Assembly (NCBI RefSeq): GCF_048569485.1
Contig: NC_134361.1
Location: forward strand, 175,281,958 to 175,345,957
DNA from: Anomaloglossus baeobatrachus
Taxonomy: Eukaryota; Chordata; Amphibia; Anura; Aromobatidae
DNA: 64,000 nucleotides
Direction of reading: 5' to 3'
The notes below the pieces were generated by a model. The model was not told the origin of the DNA. It saw only the letters and a list, made by a program, of their open reading frames with translations, and ran no database searches. The position numbers and the translations under genes are program-made. Position 1 is the first letter of the stretch; every line of letters starts with the position of its first letter. This document shows positions 45,881 to 57,869 of the stretch, piece after piece.

Positions 45881-47038
45881 TGTGACGCCCTGGCAAAACC
45901 AGGTTGTCACAGAGACTGCACAAATCTTCCAGGTGCAGGACTCCATCCTCCTTGTCCTACCAACACAAACCCACACACAGGTACATACACCAGCCACAAA
46001 GACTAGTCACCCCCCACTTTACAATAGGGACACACCAGTGGACGGGGCCAGGCAGATGGTGACGCCCACCTAGGGGTCCTGAGGTGTCAGGGGAGGGAAC
46101 ACAGCAGAAAGAGTCTAGCAGAGGAAGTGAGAAGAGTGAAGTGGTAGTCGGGGGTTGTAGCTCCCGGACTACCTGAGCTGACTAGGTGGCAGACGGCAGA
46201 GCAGGGCCACAGGCGGCGGAGATAAGGTCGCTGTAGACCTTAAGTGAACCAGGGAAGGGTTGTGGCCCGCCGATGCCAACAGCAGGAATCCGGTCCGGAG
46301 GCCATGCACAGTTGGGGTACCTGGACCTTAGGGCGAGGACAGCTGCAAGCACCTTGTCAATTAGCCAGCAGGGGACAAGAGTCCACGTCTTGTCCCACCA
46401 GCAGCCCGGATAGAGCGAGATGGAAGCCCAACGCGGGGGATAGGGCGTCTGCAAATGCCTACAATGATCCCAAGGGTCAGATCTCGCAGGCCACAGCTCC
46501 CACAGCAAAGACACCAGGAGTGGACTTTTCTTGTTCCATGCGGACTAGTCAACACACAAGACAAAATACTGAAGTGCAGGAGGAAGGGCCCCTGTTCTGC
46601 TCACCGGTGTGCGGGACCCGAGCACACCCCTCCAGAGGCTACCGGTATCCGGCACTTAGTTTACTACTTGGACTCTGTATGAATTATTGTACAACAGTGA
46701 GTACACCGGTATCATCCGGTCCAGCCTGCAAACTGTGCCCCAGTGTTCTACACCACCTACACCTAGGCCAAGGGACAACACCTCCCATACCCATGGAGGG
46801 GATACCATCCTGCTGCCCTGCTCCATCAGCCCTGGGTGCCCCATACCAAGGCAGCGGCGGTGCCACCAACACTCACCGCAACCCACGGGTGGCGTCACTG
46901 ACAAACTCTCCCTTGTAAATAACCCATTTATATTGTTGTGGGTGATGGGCTGCTGCAAGGGTCCCAGATCCGGCTGTCACTCGAGCCACAGCCACGATCC
47001 CGGACCCCTTCCAGTGGTCTGCGCCCCCGCCCGCGACA
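45881..47038. mobile_element. Solo LTR, ERV-like, 4-bp duplication
   Basis: 1158 bp, TGTGACGCCCTGG...CCGCGACA, flanked by CCAG (45877-45880 and 47039-47042). Same family as 32735-33873. A 224-codon open frame inside it is not a gene. Confidence 0.72.
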
Positions 47039-47042
47039 CCAG

Positions 47043-47619
47043 TCTGTACTCACCTCACGTGCGGGTGTAAAACGGGGGTGCGGGGTGGGAGTCGCGGGTG
47101 AAGGATTCCCTCCAGTAGTTGCCCCAGGGCCCACTTCACAGGAAATGTGTTGTGATCCTAGCTGGGTATGTGTTCTTTGCTTTAGCACATCGGTTGGTAT
47201 GCACCTGTAGGCCGCACGTTGTGGTTGCATGGGCTGGCCAGGACCAGTTGTTTTAGAGTTCAAGGAAGGAGACCACTGGTTCTTCATGAACAAGGTTTAA
47301 TGACCAAGCACAATACGTAGCGGGTACATAACTTATTGGATGTTTCCTTTACACAAAGTACCACAAGACAAAGTTCCTCAACGTTCACTTTAGATGTTAC
47401 TGTCCCAGTTATTCACAGACCTTCTGCCACAACCCAGCTTAGCACAAAATTATTGTTCATGAGAGAGTCCCTCTAGTCCATACGCGGTTCCACCTCCTCT
47501 CAACAACAGGGAGTAGCGACGGTCCTAGATCTGCCGCTCCCAGTACTGCAATCTCCTCTAACATTCACCACCGTGTCATTCCATTTTCTTTCAGCTGCAA
47601 TCTTCCTGGGACCTGTAAC
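47043..47619. other. Intergenic, possible retroelement debris
   Basis: 'aacaaggtttaatgacc' near 47290 recalls LTR leader sequence, but nothing definite. Confidence 0.3.
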
Positions 47620-48361
47620 TAAAGCTGGTGTCACACTAAACGACAGCGACAACGACGTCGCTGTTACGTCACCATTTTCGGTGACGTAACAGCGACCTTG
47701 TAAGTCGCTGTTATGATCGCTGCTTAGCTGTCAAACACAGCAGAAGCAGCGATCATAAGGTCGCTGTGCTACATGTTCAGAGAGCAGGGAGCCGCGCTTA
47801 GCGCTGGCTCCTTGCTCTCCTGCAGCACACATCGGGTTAATTAACCCGATGTGTGCTGCAGCTACATGTCACAGTGCAGAGAGCAGGGAGCCGCGCGCAC
47901 TGCTTAGCGCTGGCTCCTTGCTCTCCTTGCTACAGTATACATCGGGTTAATTACCCGATGCGTACTGCAGCCACATGTCACAGTGCAGGAGCCGGCACTG
48001 GCAGCAAGAGCGGAGGCTGGTAACCAGCGTAAACATCGGGTAACCAGGGAAAGGTCTTCCCTTGGTTACCCGATGTTTACGCTGGTTACAGCTTACCGCA
48101 GCTGCCAGTGCCGGCTCCTGATCGCTTCATTTCGTCGCTCTCTCGCTGTCACACACAGCGATGTGTGTGTCACAGCGGGAGAGTGACGACCAAAAAATGA
48201 AGCTGGACATTCAGCAACGACCGGCGACCTCACAGCAGGGGCCAGGTCGTTGCTGGATGTCACACACAGCGACAGCGACGGGACGTCGCTGCAACGTCAC
48301 AGAAAATGGTGACGTAGCAGCGACGTCGTTGTCGTCGTCGTTATGTGTGACACCAGCTTAA
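47620..48361. mobile_element. piggyBac-like MITE
   Basis: Ends GCTGGTGTCACACTAAACGA and inverted CGTTATGTGTGACACCAGC; right flank TTAA (48358-48361), left TAAA. Internal inverted blocks (gtaaacatcgggtaacca / tggttacccgatgtttac) match those of the MITE at 18364-19058, so both belong to one broad group. Confidence 0.75.
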
Positions 48362-48780
48362 GCGTCCGTCCACACACCCACCCACAAGAATCGCTTTCGG
48401 CTCCTTGACCAGTCTCAGATTTCACTGCCAGTCTCGTCTCTGAGTGTAACCACCTTCTGAAATCACATGGTCCATTCTCGCTACCCTTACTTGGTCTTTC
48501 ATTTCATCCTGCCACAAGTCACCAAAAGAATGTGACCAAAACGACGTGACAGACCTGTATGTCCACACTCATCTCTGGTCATTCCCTAATTGAACTCTAA
48601 AATGGCATCTGTCCTTTCCTTCAGCACGAGCTCCTCCACCATGGGCCAATTCCATAGCCAACTGTCACTTCCCCTGCAGTCACCCACATCCTATGTTATA
48701 TCACTGCCAGCACTGCTACATCCATACATTAACTACCTCTTCTGCCTTCCTATATTTTACATTACTTTCCTACATAACAT
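48362..48780. other. Intergenic, no gene seen
   Basis: Continues the sequence interrupted by the MITE; nothing recognised. Confidence 0.35.
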
Positions 48781-49178
48781 TACGAGGGACTGCTGATAGG
48801 TCTTTGGCTTAGTGATCTTTTTTTGTTTCTATGGCAACAAATATTACATCACATGAAAGCCTTATGTGTCTAATATATGTTTTCAAAATTTTGTGTTTGT
48901 TGCTTATGGCAACAGTGTTCTACACACGCGGGAAAGCAAAATGGCGGAGGCTAATGCAATATCCACAACAACTGAGAGCAGAGGAGTGATAACATTCTTG
49001 TTTCTGCAAGGAAAGTCTGAGAAGGATATTCATGGTGATATGTCGCAGACATTGGGGGATCAATGCCCTTCATATTCCACAAATAAGAACTGGGTTGCCA
49101 AATTTAAAACAGGCCACTTCAGCACCAATGATGGGGAACATCTTACATGACCGAGAGTGGTTGTTGTTCTGAAGATCG
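48781..49178 (+). mobile_element. Mariner-like element, 5' part only
   Basis: Terminal-repeat-like acgagggactgctgataggt at 48781, then an open frame from 48944 (MAEANAIS...) with the mariner N-terminal HTH sequence (ITFLFLQGKSEKDIHGDMS; CPSYSTNKNWVAKFKTGHF). Coding ends after GEHLT at the edge of the (TA)n tract. The catalytic part and right terminus are missing. Confidence 0.8.
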
Positions 49179-49182
49179 TCGA

Positions 49183-49251
<69 letters not shown>
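49183..49251. repeat. (TA)n microsatellite
   Basis: Pure TA run directly abutting the left terminal repeat of the Tc1 element. Confidence 0.97.
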
Positions 49252-49255
<4 letters not shown>

Positions 49256-50806
49256 CGTGTGCAGAACTATTAGGCAAGTTGTATTTTAGAGGATTTTTTT
49301 TATTATTCATCAAAAACAATGTTCTCAATCAACCCAAAAGACTCATATATATCATAGCTTAATATTTTTGGAAGTTGGAGGGTTTTTTTTTAGATTTGGC
49401 TATCTTAGGAGGATATCTGTTTGTGCAGGTAACTATTACTGTGCAGAATTATTAGGCAACTTAATAAAAAACAAATATATTCCCATCTCACTTGTTTATT
49501 TTCACCAGGTAAAACAATATAACTGCACAAAATTTAGAAATAAACATTTCTGACATGCAAAAACAAAACCCCAAAAACATTAGTGACCAATATAGCCACC
49601 TTTCTTTATGATGACACTCAGCAGCCGACCATCCATAGATTCTGTCAGTTGCTTGATCTGTTTACGATCAACATTGCGTGCAGCAGCCACCACAGCCTCC
49701 AGACACTGTTCCCAGAGGTGTACTGTTTTCCCTCCCTGTAGATTTCACATTTTATGAGGGATCACAGGTTCTCTATGCGGTTCAGATCAGGTGAACAGGA
49801 GAGACATGTCATTATTTTTTCATCTTTTAGATCTTTACTGGCCAGCCACGCTGTGGAGTAGTTGGATGCATGTGATGGAGCATTGTCCTGCATGAAAATA
49901 ATGTTTTTCTTGAACGATACCGACTTCTTCCTGTACCATTGCTTGAAGAAGTTATCTTCCAGAAACTGGCAGTGGGTCTGGGAATTGAGCTTTACTCCAT
50001 CCTCAACCCAAAAAGGTCCCACAAGTTCATCTTTGATGATCCCAGCCCATACCAGTACCCCACCTCCACCTTGCTGGTGTCTGAGTCGGAGCGGAGCTCT
50101 CTGCCCTTTACAGATCCAGCCTCTGGCCCAACCATCTGGCCCATCAAGAGTCACTCTCATTCCATCAGTCCATAAAACCTTTGAAAAATCAGTCTTAAGA
50201 TATTTCTTGGCCCAGTCTTGACATTTTATCTTATGTTTCTTGTTCAGAGGTGGTGGTTTTTCAGCCTTCCTTACCTTGGCCATGTCCCTGAGTATGGCAC
50301 ACCTTGTGCTTTTTGATATTCCAGTAACGTTGCAGCTCTGAAATATGGCCAAACTGGTGGCAAATGGCATCTTGGCAGCTTCACGCTTGATTTTCCTCAA
50401 TTCATGGGCAGTTATTTTGCGCCTTTTTTGCCCAACACGCTTCTTGCGACCCTGTTGGCTATTTGCCATGAAACGCTTGATTGTTCGGTGATCGCGCTTC
50501 AAAGGTTTGGCAATTTCAAGACTGCTGCATCCCTCTGCAAGACATCTCACAATTTTGGACTTTTCAGAGAGCGTCAAATCTCTCTTCTGACCCATTTTGC
50601 CAAAGAAATGGAAGTTGCCTAATAATTAAGCACACCTTATATAGGGTGCTGATGTCATTGCACCGCACCCCTCCTCATTACAGAGATGCACATCAACTGA
50701 TTTACTTAATTGGTAGTTGGCTCTCAGCCTATACAGCTTGGAGTAGGACGACATGTATAAAAAGTATCATGGGATCAAAATGCTCATTTATCTAATAATT
50801 CTGCAC

Positions 50807-50814
<8 letters not shown>
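49252..50814 (-). mobile_element. Tc1-like transposon, nearly complete
   Basis: Terminal repeats CACCGTGTGCAGAACTATTA (left) and the inverted TAATAATTCTGCACACATTG (right). 1.56 kb with a transposase on the minus strand. Both ends run straight into TA/TG microsatellites. Confidence 0.92.
49762..50595 (-). pseudogene. Tc1 transposase, open for 277 codons
   Basis: Starts MGQKRDLTLSEKSKIVRCLA at 50595. Residues 1-110 form the two helix-turn-helix DNA-binding domains. The catalytic domain shows VLWTDGMRVTLDGPDGWARG (first Asp), IIFMQDNAPSHAS (second Asp) and SPDLNRIENL (Glu), the DD34E triad, all intact. The usual IENLW Trp codon is a TGA at 49759-49761, and a one-base frame change follows near 49700; the expected C-terminal tail (about 60 residues ending GGYIGH) can be read downstream to about 49582. 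Full family length is about 340 residues. This is the best preserved transposase in the window and probably recently inactivated. Confidence 0.92.

Positions 50815-50876
<62 letters not shown>
50811..50876. repeat. (TG)n(TA)n microsatellite
   Basis: TG run to about 50831 followed by TA run; abuts the Tc1 right end. Confidence 0.95.
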
Positions 50877-50879
<3 letters not shown>

Positions 50880-51596
50880 ATAATGTAGAATGAGGCATTC
50901 AGTAAAGACCCGGAGCGTTCTCGATAAGGTGATGTGCTTTGTATTAGGAGCGGATCCTTCCTTAGTCCATACTCTGCTCATTTTTTCAGACAGTTTTTCT
51001 CTTATCTGTACACTACATGTTATTTTTAGAATTTTCATATTATTGTTTTCAAATTCTATTCTGGTCTTCCTGTTTTTGAGGTTTGCTAAAGGGCTACACC
51101 GTGTGATAAACTGATAAACCCGTGGTGTTTCTTTCGTGAAGCCTTCTCTTCATTGCTGACTTTGACACATATCTGCCAGCATTTTGTTTCCATACAGTTT
51201 TATGGTATTTTGCAGATTTGAATGTTACAATCGAATATAAGAAACATTGAAATATATCTTATATATTTTAGGACACAATTCTTACCACTACTCATCATTC
51301 ACTCTGAAAAACAGATCACCATATAGGCATCATGAATTGTAGAATCGCAGCCAGTTAGATTTCCTTTGAAACGCGCTGGTGTATAGTTTGACGCTCCTCA
51401 ACATTGAAATTGAAACACCAAGAAGGAAAAGTCGTGGAGTTTTTGTATTGATGAAATGCAAAATATTAAAAAAGGAAACATTTTCAACAATGTCCCAGGT
51501 GTGCTCTTTCGGGGCACTACAGGCTACGTACACTGCTCACAGTAGCCTGAGGAACGTGGCTTGATGGTGTCATGTTCAAAAATGGCTCATATGATG
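50877..51596. other. Intergenic, no gene seen
   Basis: No gene. 'gaaacgcgctgg' at 51370 is a loose match to the GAAACGCGT strings noted elsewhere. Confidence 0.4.
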
Positions 51597-52407
51597 CTTT
51601 AAAGCAGAGGTCTCAAACAGGTGGCCTGTGGGCTGCATGCGGCCAGAGGCTGCTTTTTGCGGCCCGCAGGCCCCGTGACGATCGCAGCTCTATGCCGGGA
51701 GCTGGTGCCGACAGGCAGTGTTTTACTACAGTTGAATCATTTGCAGTGCCGCACAGTGGAGCTCTGAGCGCTATAACAATGGATGATGCGGCCAATCAGA
51801 TGCAAAGAGGTGATGTCGATCTATGACGTCACCCCTTGCTTCTGATTGGCCATCAGGTGCCATTAGTATAGTGATCAGAGCTCCTCTGCGCAGCACCACA
51901 AATGATTCAACTGTAGTAAAACCCTGCCTGCTGGCACCGGCATAGAGCTGTGATCGTCACGGGGTCTGTGGCCGCAAAAATCAGGTATGTGGCCACGATC
52001 AGGACTCGCTTTGTTTTGGACGCGGCGGGTCCTGACTGCGGGGCCTTGAGTCTCCTCAACTGGAGAATGCAGGAGACCGCAGCTGTTCGTACTCACGATC
52101 TGGGTTTGGGCCGCTGCTGTCTCCTCGCTGTATTCTCAGTACAGAGGACACTTGTGACTCTGAAAGCCGTACCGCAAGTCAGTGTTTTCTGGGACCCGCA
52201 CACGCACAGTGGATGTGATTTCTAGAAATCCCATCCACTCTACTTGTACTGTACAACCAGCGCTCTGGACGCAGCTGAAACATGCTGCCTCCAAAACGCT
52301 GCAAACACCAATCAGCACGCAGCCCTGAGGGAACGAGAGGAAAGGTGAGAATTTTTTTTTGCTTTTGTGAAGAGCGGCATAATGGGGACAAGAATGAGGG
52401 CACAAGG

Positions 52408-53420
52408 ATGGGCACGATACTACAAGGATGGGCACGATACTACAAGGATGGGCACAATACTACAAGGATTAGCACGATACTACAAGGATGGGCACGATAC
52501 TACAAGGATGGGCACGATACTACAAGGATGGGCACGATACTACAAGGATGGGCACGATACTACAAAGATGAGCACAATACTACAAGGATGGGCACGATAC
52601 TACAAGGATGGGCACGATACTACAAGGATGGGCATGATACTACAAGGATGGGCACGATACTACAAGGATGGGCACAATACTGGGCACAATACTACAAGGA
52701 TGGGCACAATACTATAAGGATTGGCACAGTGCTACAAGGATGAGCACAATACTACAAGGTTGAGCACAATACTACAAGGATGGGCACAATACTACAAGGA
52801 TGGGCACAATACTACAAGGATGGGCACAATACTACAAGGATGGGCACAATACTACAAGGTTGAGCACAATACTACAAGGATGGGCACAATACTACAAGGA
52901 TGGGCACAATACTACAAGGATGGGCACAATACTACAAGGATGGGCACAATACTACAAGGATAGGCACGAGGATGGACACGATACTACAAGGATGGGCACA
53001 GTACTACAAGGCAAAAGGATAGACACAATACTACAAGGATCGGCACAATACTACAAGGATGGGCAGAATACTACAGGGCACAAGTTTGGACAATACTACA
53101 AGGATTGGCACAATACTACAAGGCACAAGGATTGGAGACATTACTACAGGGCAAAAAGATGGGCACATTACTCAGGGTACAAGGAAAAGGTACATTACTG
53201 TAGGGCACAAGGATAGGGACATTACTACAGAGGACAAGGATGGGGGACATTACTATAGGGCACAAGGATGGGGACATTGCTACAGTACAGGGGACATAAC
53301 TACAGGACACAAGGAAGGATGTGCATATTATACAGGAGTCGGACACAAGGGGGAAATTACTACAGGATGGGAGAGATTACTACAGGATGGGGAACATTAC
53401 TACAAGATGTTGGCTAAGAT
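52408..53420. repeat. 20-bp minisatellite
   Basis: Unit tactacaaggatgggcacaa. Regular from 52408 to about 53000, increasingly irregular to 53420. About 45 copies. Open frames across it (20-residue periodic) are artefacts. Confidence 0.95.
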
Positions 53421-53527
53421 GACTGTATGATGCTTCTAATTCTAAAACAATAATAGAAGAAGGGGATAAAATGTAAAATAAATATTAAAAAAAAGCATGA
53501 CTTTTTTGCCATTAAAAATGATTTTAT

Positions 53528-53540
53528 ATCTATCTATCTA

Positions 53541-53582
<42 letters not shown>
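53528..53582. repeat. (TATC)n(TA)n microsatellite
   Basis: Short tatctatc run followed by (TA)n. Confidence 0.95.
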
Positions 53583-53766
53583 AAAAAGTGCAGGTTTGTT
53601 ATAATCAAGCAAAAAATGTTCAAAATAGTGATCCAAAGGTGTATAGAAAAAAAACATGGTATCATTAAAAATGTCACTTTGCCCTGCAAAGAATGCGGCC
53701 CCCCTCAATTTTTTTTGCTACGTGCGGCCCGTTCCCCCAGCTGAGTTTGAGACCCCTACTTTAGAG

Positions 53767-54304
53767 AAATGTTTCAAATAAGCCTTACCTGTGTTTTAAA
53801 TTCCTCAATGGAAAAACTATTTCCTATATTATAAATGATATGAATAAAATTGATCTTTTTACATTTTGGACATGCATTTGTCCATTTTTTAGTTATTTAT
53901 GAGCAGATAATAAACAACATTCCCGTGTCCATTTTTAATCGTCCTTTTATTTTGTTAGGGTTTTAGAAGAATTAATAGTTTTTGTTTTTTTTAGACACCT
54001 ATTCTCGTTTAAAATGACTTTGAGGGGCCTATATAGTGGAAAACCCCCCAAAAGTAACACCATTTTAAAAACTGAACCCCTTAATATATTCAAAACTGCT
54101 TTTAAGACATTTGTTAAACATTCAGGTGCTTAACAAGAATTAATGCAAAAGTTCCCTTAAGACTGAAATGTTGATTTTTTGGAGGGTTCGGTTGACTTTT
54201 GCATTATTTTTCTTTCCATACAAATTTTTGGAAACCTCAGAAACGGCCCAGGATAAATCCGCGATGAAGCCGGAAGGTTTGTATTCAACGGTTTAATATT
54301 TTCA
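53767..54304. other. Interspersed-repeat-like, AT-rich
   Basis: Contains 'ggcctatatagtggaaa' and 'acaccattttaaaaactg', strings I associate with long frog interspersed repeats. No gene. Confidence 0.4.
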
Positions 54305-54910
54305 AATTTTATTAACATTGAATATAATATTATTTTCAATTAATCAATGGCTAAAAAAATATTTTTTTTTAAGGTCTGGTAATTTAAAAAAAAAAAAAAA
54401 AAAAAAGTAAAAATGACAATACATTACCCCAATAGATAAAAACGCACACACAAATACATGAAAATACTGAGAGCCATCATGAGAACATATCGTCATCTAT
54501 CTACTCCTAAAATTTTATTAATATTGAATATATTATTTTCAATTAATCCATGGCTAAAAAATATTTTTTTTAAGGTCTGGTAATTTAAAAAAAAAATAAA
54601 ATAAGTAAAAATGACAATACATTACCCCAATAGATAAAAACGCACACACAAATACATGAAAATACTGAGAGCCATCATGAGAACATATCGTCATCTATCT
54701 ACTCCTAAAATTTTATTAATATTGAATATATTATTTTCAATTAATCCATGGCTAAAAAATATTTTTTTTAAGGTCTGGTAATTTAAAAAAAAAAAAAAAA
54801 AAATAAGTAAAAATGACAATACATTACCCCAATAGATAAAAACGCACACACAAATACATGAAAATACACAGAGCCATCATGAGAACATATCGTCATCTAT
54901 CTACTCCTAA
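54305..54910. repeat. About 200-bp tandem repeat, three copies
   Basis: attttcaattaatc recurs near 54333, 54535 and 54733. Copies are more than 95% alike apart from A-run length. Confidence 0.93.
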
Positions 54911-55489
54911 TCTAGGACAAAGGGTCATTAATGTCACCGCAGAACATTTTATCCACTCTGCCCCCCTCCCAGGTCAGAGCCAAAATACACTATGTCCCTG
55001 CCATATAAATCACGTTTCAGCTCACTGCCTGGGGTTTAAAGGAGTTTTCTATTTTGATAATTTTTTTTAGAAGGTTTTAGAATGGTTTCAGAAATAAAAG
55101 ATGCAATCCTCGCCTTAGGAATCCCCCTATTAGCCGAGACTTTATGTCCAAAAACTTCACCGAAAAATAACAGTGACTTGTTTGTATCCTGTTATTCTCC
55201 CTATGTCGAGAAAGACCAGGAAGAAGAGACCATTGGGAGCGCCAAGAATTACTGGATACAGGGTAGTGGTAATGCAAAAATATAACTATTCTTGTCCCTG
55301 AAGTTGTGTGCACAAAACGCGTGGGTCCTGAAGACTTATCCCCAACTGCTGCCTTTAATCCTGACAAAATTTTTGTATTAACCTATATTGTTTTCTTACA
55401 TGTGCTCTTTTTCATGCCTTGACATTTTATTCCTGCCCTGTTTGGTAAGGAGAGGTTTTGTTTGGACACGTACCATTCTTGTGTTGCCC
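54911..55489. other. Intergenic; hammerhead-like string at 55299
   Basis: CCCTGAAGTTGTGTGCAC followed by AAAACGCGTGGGTCC (55297-55329) recalls the other GAAACGCGT strings but is incomplete. No gene. Confidence 0.35.
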
Positions 55490-55494
55490 TCTTA

Positions 55495-55672
55495 GGCCCC
55501 TTTCAGATTGCGTTTTGCCATACGTCCACAGGTCCCGTCGGAGCATCCGTCCGGACCGCCCCTCCCCCATTCTGCTAAGCGTGCTCCGGACGCATGCGCC
55601 CGACAGGGCCATTCACTGCTATGGAGCGCACTGCGTTAGCGTGTGCTCTGTTTTGTGCCATTTTGTGTAAAT
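55495..55672. mobile_element. MITE end, partial
   Basis: TTAGGCCCCTTTCAGATTGC at 55493 has the look of a MITE terminus with CpG-rich interior; the matching right end was not found. Confidence 0.4.
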
Positions 55673-55744
55673 ATACGTTTCTGCAGACGGACACCCGAAC
55701 GTAGACCATCTACGTTCGGGTGTCAGTCTGCAGAAACGTATATT
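55673..55744. repeat. Near-perfect 35-bp-arm hairpin
   Basis: atatacgtttctgcaga... and its inverted copy ...tctgcagaaacgtatat around a 3-base centre, one mismatch. Confidence 0.9.
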
Positions 55745-55750
55745 CTGTCA

Positions 55751-56061
55751 GAATAATTCACCTCCCCAAACTGTTTGTGACCATATTAGGTCGCTCAGAG
55801 CTTTACTGATGTTATCTGCTGCTTACTGATTGGAGAAAAAAAAAAGTTTTTATTCAGATGCAAATTAGGCTTAAATGCTGTGGGTGTGGTCAGAGCACTT
55901 CCCAAGTTAATGCCTTTACTCCCTGCCCTGCCCTACCTTCCTCTATATGAGTAACAGCTCAGTGGTGATGTAGTGAAGCAGGGAGCTCAGTCAGGCAGAG
56001 GCATGAGGAGTAGGGTAGGGAATAGTCAGCTTTAGAAGGGTTCGTATCATGCCCAGACAAC
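55751..56061. other. Intergenic, no gene seen
   Basis: Nothing recognised. Confidence 0.35.
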
Positions 56062-56411
56062 TTAAAAGGCATTTGTCACCAGGTTTTTGCCACCTAATCT
56101 GAGAGCAGCATAATACAGGAGCAGAGATCCTGATTCCAGCGGTGTGTCACTTACTAGGCTGCTTACTATAATTTTGATAAAATCACTGATTAATCAGCAG
56201 TAGATTATCATTAGAGGACTACTTGGCGTGCTGCCAGGTAGTCTAGCATATTCATGAGCTCTGTATAACTGCTAGATCTGCAGCTGAGAAAACATTGAGT
56301 TGACAGCAAAACAGTTCAGTAAGTGACACATCGCTGGAATCAGGGTCTCTGCTTCTACATTATGCTGCTCTCAGATAAGGGAGCAAAAACCTGGTGACAG
56401 ATTCCCTTTAA
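56062..56411. mobile_element. Kolobok-like MITE
   Basis: TTAA at 56062-56065 and 56408-56411; ends AAGGCATTTGTCACCAGGTT and inverted AACCTGGTGACAGATTCCCT. Related to 62721-63082. Confidence 0.85.
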
Positions 56412-57024
56412 GACTAATTTGCATATAATTGTTTTTTTTGTTTTTTTTTTTGTTTTTTAGGAAACAACAGAAAGTATCAGCAAAGGCACTATCTTATATA
56501 GGGCAATATTGAGGGTTGGATTGTGCTGAGGGATGCCCTTTAAAAACTAGTCATGGATCCTCCGAAAAATCTGTGTCCAAGCAAACCATCGCCATATCTT
56601 ATCTTTCAGAGATCATTGTGGCAAGCTAAATAGTTTGGGGTTGAGTGCTCTGACAGATTTACTACAATCTATTTGGATGTTTGGTCTGTATAATAAAGAT
56701 TGTTACATTTTGCATGTTACTTGGATGTGTTAACCCCTCATCTGTAAATCACTGCTCAGCTTTTTTCACCTCTGCAAAGGCCGGTTGGGTCCAAGGCTGG
56801 ACTGGCATTTGTGATATAGACCGCTCACTCTGGTTACTTTCGTTGGATGTGACCGGCAACCACAGCACGGAGAAGCTCAGGAGACGGCGATGAGGTGGTG
56901 GCTGAATTCCTCCGCACTTCCACTATGGCAGCAAATTCAGTTGGTAGTATGGAGGACGGGCTGACCAGACTAAAAGCGTAGGAGTCGCCATTGTTTCGGC
57001 AGCTGGTGAGCTGTCAAGCAACTC
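56412..57024. other. Intergenic, no gene seen
   Basis: A plus-strand frame at 56681-56893 has no recognisable domain. Confidence 0.4.
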
Positions 57025-57345
57025 TTAAGGCCCCTATGCACAGTAGACTAATGTTGGCCAAACTCACTGATATCAATGAGTTTGACCAACAGTCTAATGT
57101 GTATGGGAGCCCCGGCCAACTGATGGTATGGAGAGTTGTCTATTGCAGATATCCCATTTCGGACTGTAGATCCCATTGTTCTCCCAAATATAAGCCGTTG
57201 GCTGAGAGCTGGGATGGCTGTTCTTATAGAGAACATAGAAGCACTGGGACGAATCAGCACAACTGGGTATGGGAGAGACGGTTGCGATGCCCATCGGCTT
57301 AAACATCATTCGAAGTATTGCTTGGCCAACAGCCATCTAGTGTAT
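57025..57345. mobile_element. MITE
   Basis: TTAAGGCCCCTATGCACAGT at left; right inverted ggccaacagccatctagtg. Interior is largely self-complementary (tttgaccaacagtctaatg against the left arm). Confidence 0.6.
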
Positions 57346-57438
57346 ATGTCAGACGTTACATGGTCTATTATTGGAAAGGTCTGTGAAAGAACTGGATTCA
57401 TAGTTGCAATATTAATTGTTCAGAAGCAGAAACAGTAT

Positions 57439-57715
57439 TTAAAGGACGGAACGACTGTTCAAAAAAAGCATAGGCGCTTGGTGCATCAGGGCGGGGCCAC
57501 ACATTTTAGTGCACCTTCCCACCTGCTTGTTTTCCCTCTATCTCCACCCCCCTTCTCTTCTTTGAGAGCTATGGCTTCATAGACCCAGAAAGGGGAGGTG
57601 ATAGAGGGAAAACCAGCAGGTGGGAAAGTGCACTTAAATATTTGGCCCCGCCCTGATATACCGAGCGGCTGTAGTTGGTTTGAACAGTCATTCTGTGCTG
57701 ACAGTGTCCCTTTAA
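57439..57715. mobile_element. Kolobok-like MITE
   Basis: TTAA at 57439-57442 and 57712-57715. Long arms: gggcggggccacacattt / tatttggccccgccct, ccctctatctccacccc / ggggaggtgatagaggg. Confidence 0.82.
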
Positions 57716-57869
57716 GGGAAGTGACTAGGGCTGTGTTTACACTGATATGCATATATTGTAACTTCAGCTATGTTGACATTACATTTATTCAAACCTCCGG
57801 AAAATGGGAATGCATGAACAGTACTATAAGCAGAGCTGAGTTTGTATTGTGTATATAACAATACACAAT

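Larger units (their letters stand above)
51605..53758. mobile_element. hAT element with internal minisatellite
   Basis: Left CAGAGGTCTCAAACAGGTGG, right inverted CTGAGTTTGAGACCCCTA; 8-bp flanks ctttaaag (51597-51604) and ctttagag (53759-53766), seven of eight matching. Subterminal gcggcccgcaggcc / tgcggcccgttcccc motifs. No transposase. About 1 kb of the interior is the 20-bp minisatellite. Confidence 0.82.

Noticed and set aside
46244-46918. 224-codon plus-strand open frame
   Set aside because: It lies wholly inside a solo LTR and has no recognisable domain.
52282-53216. Long plus-strand frames with a 20-residue repeat
   Set aside because: They are a by-product of the 20-bp minisatellite.
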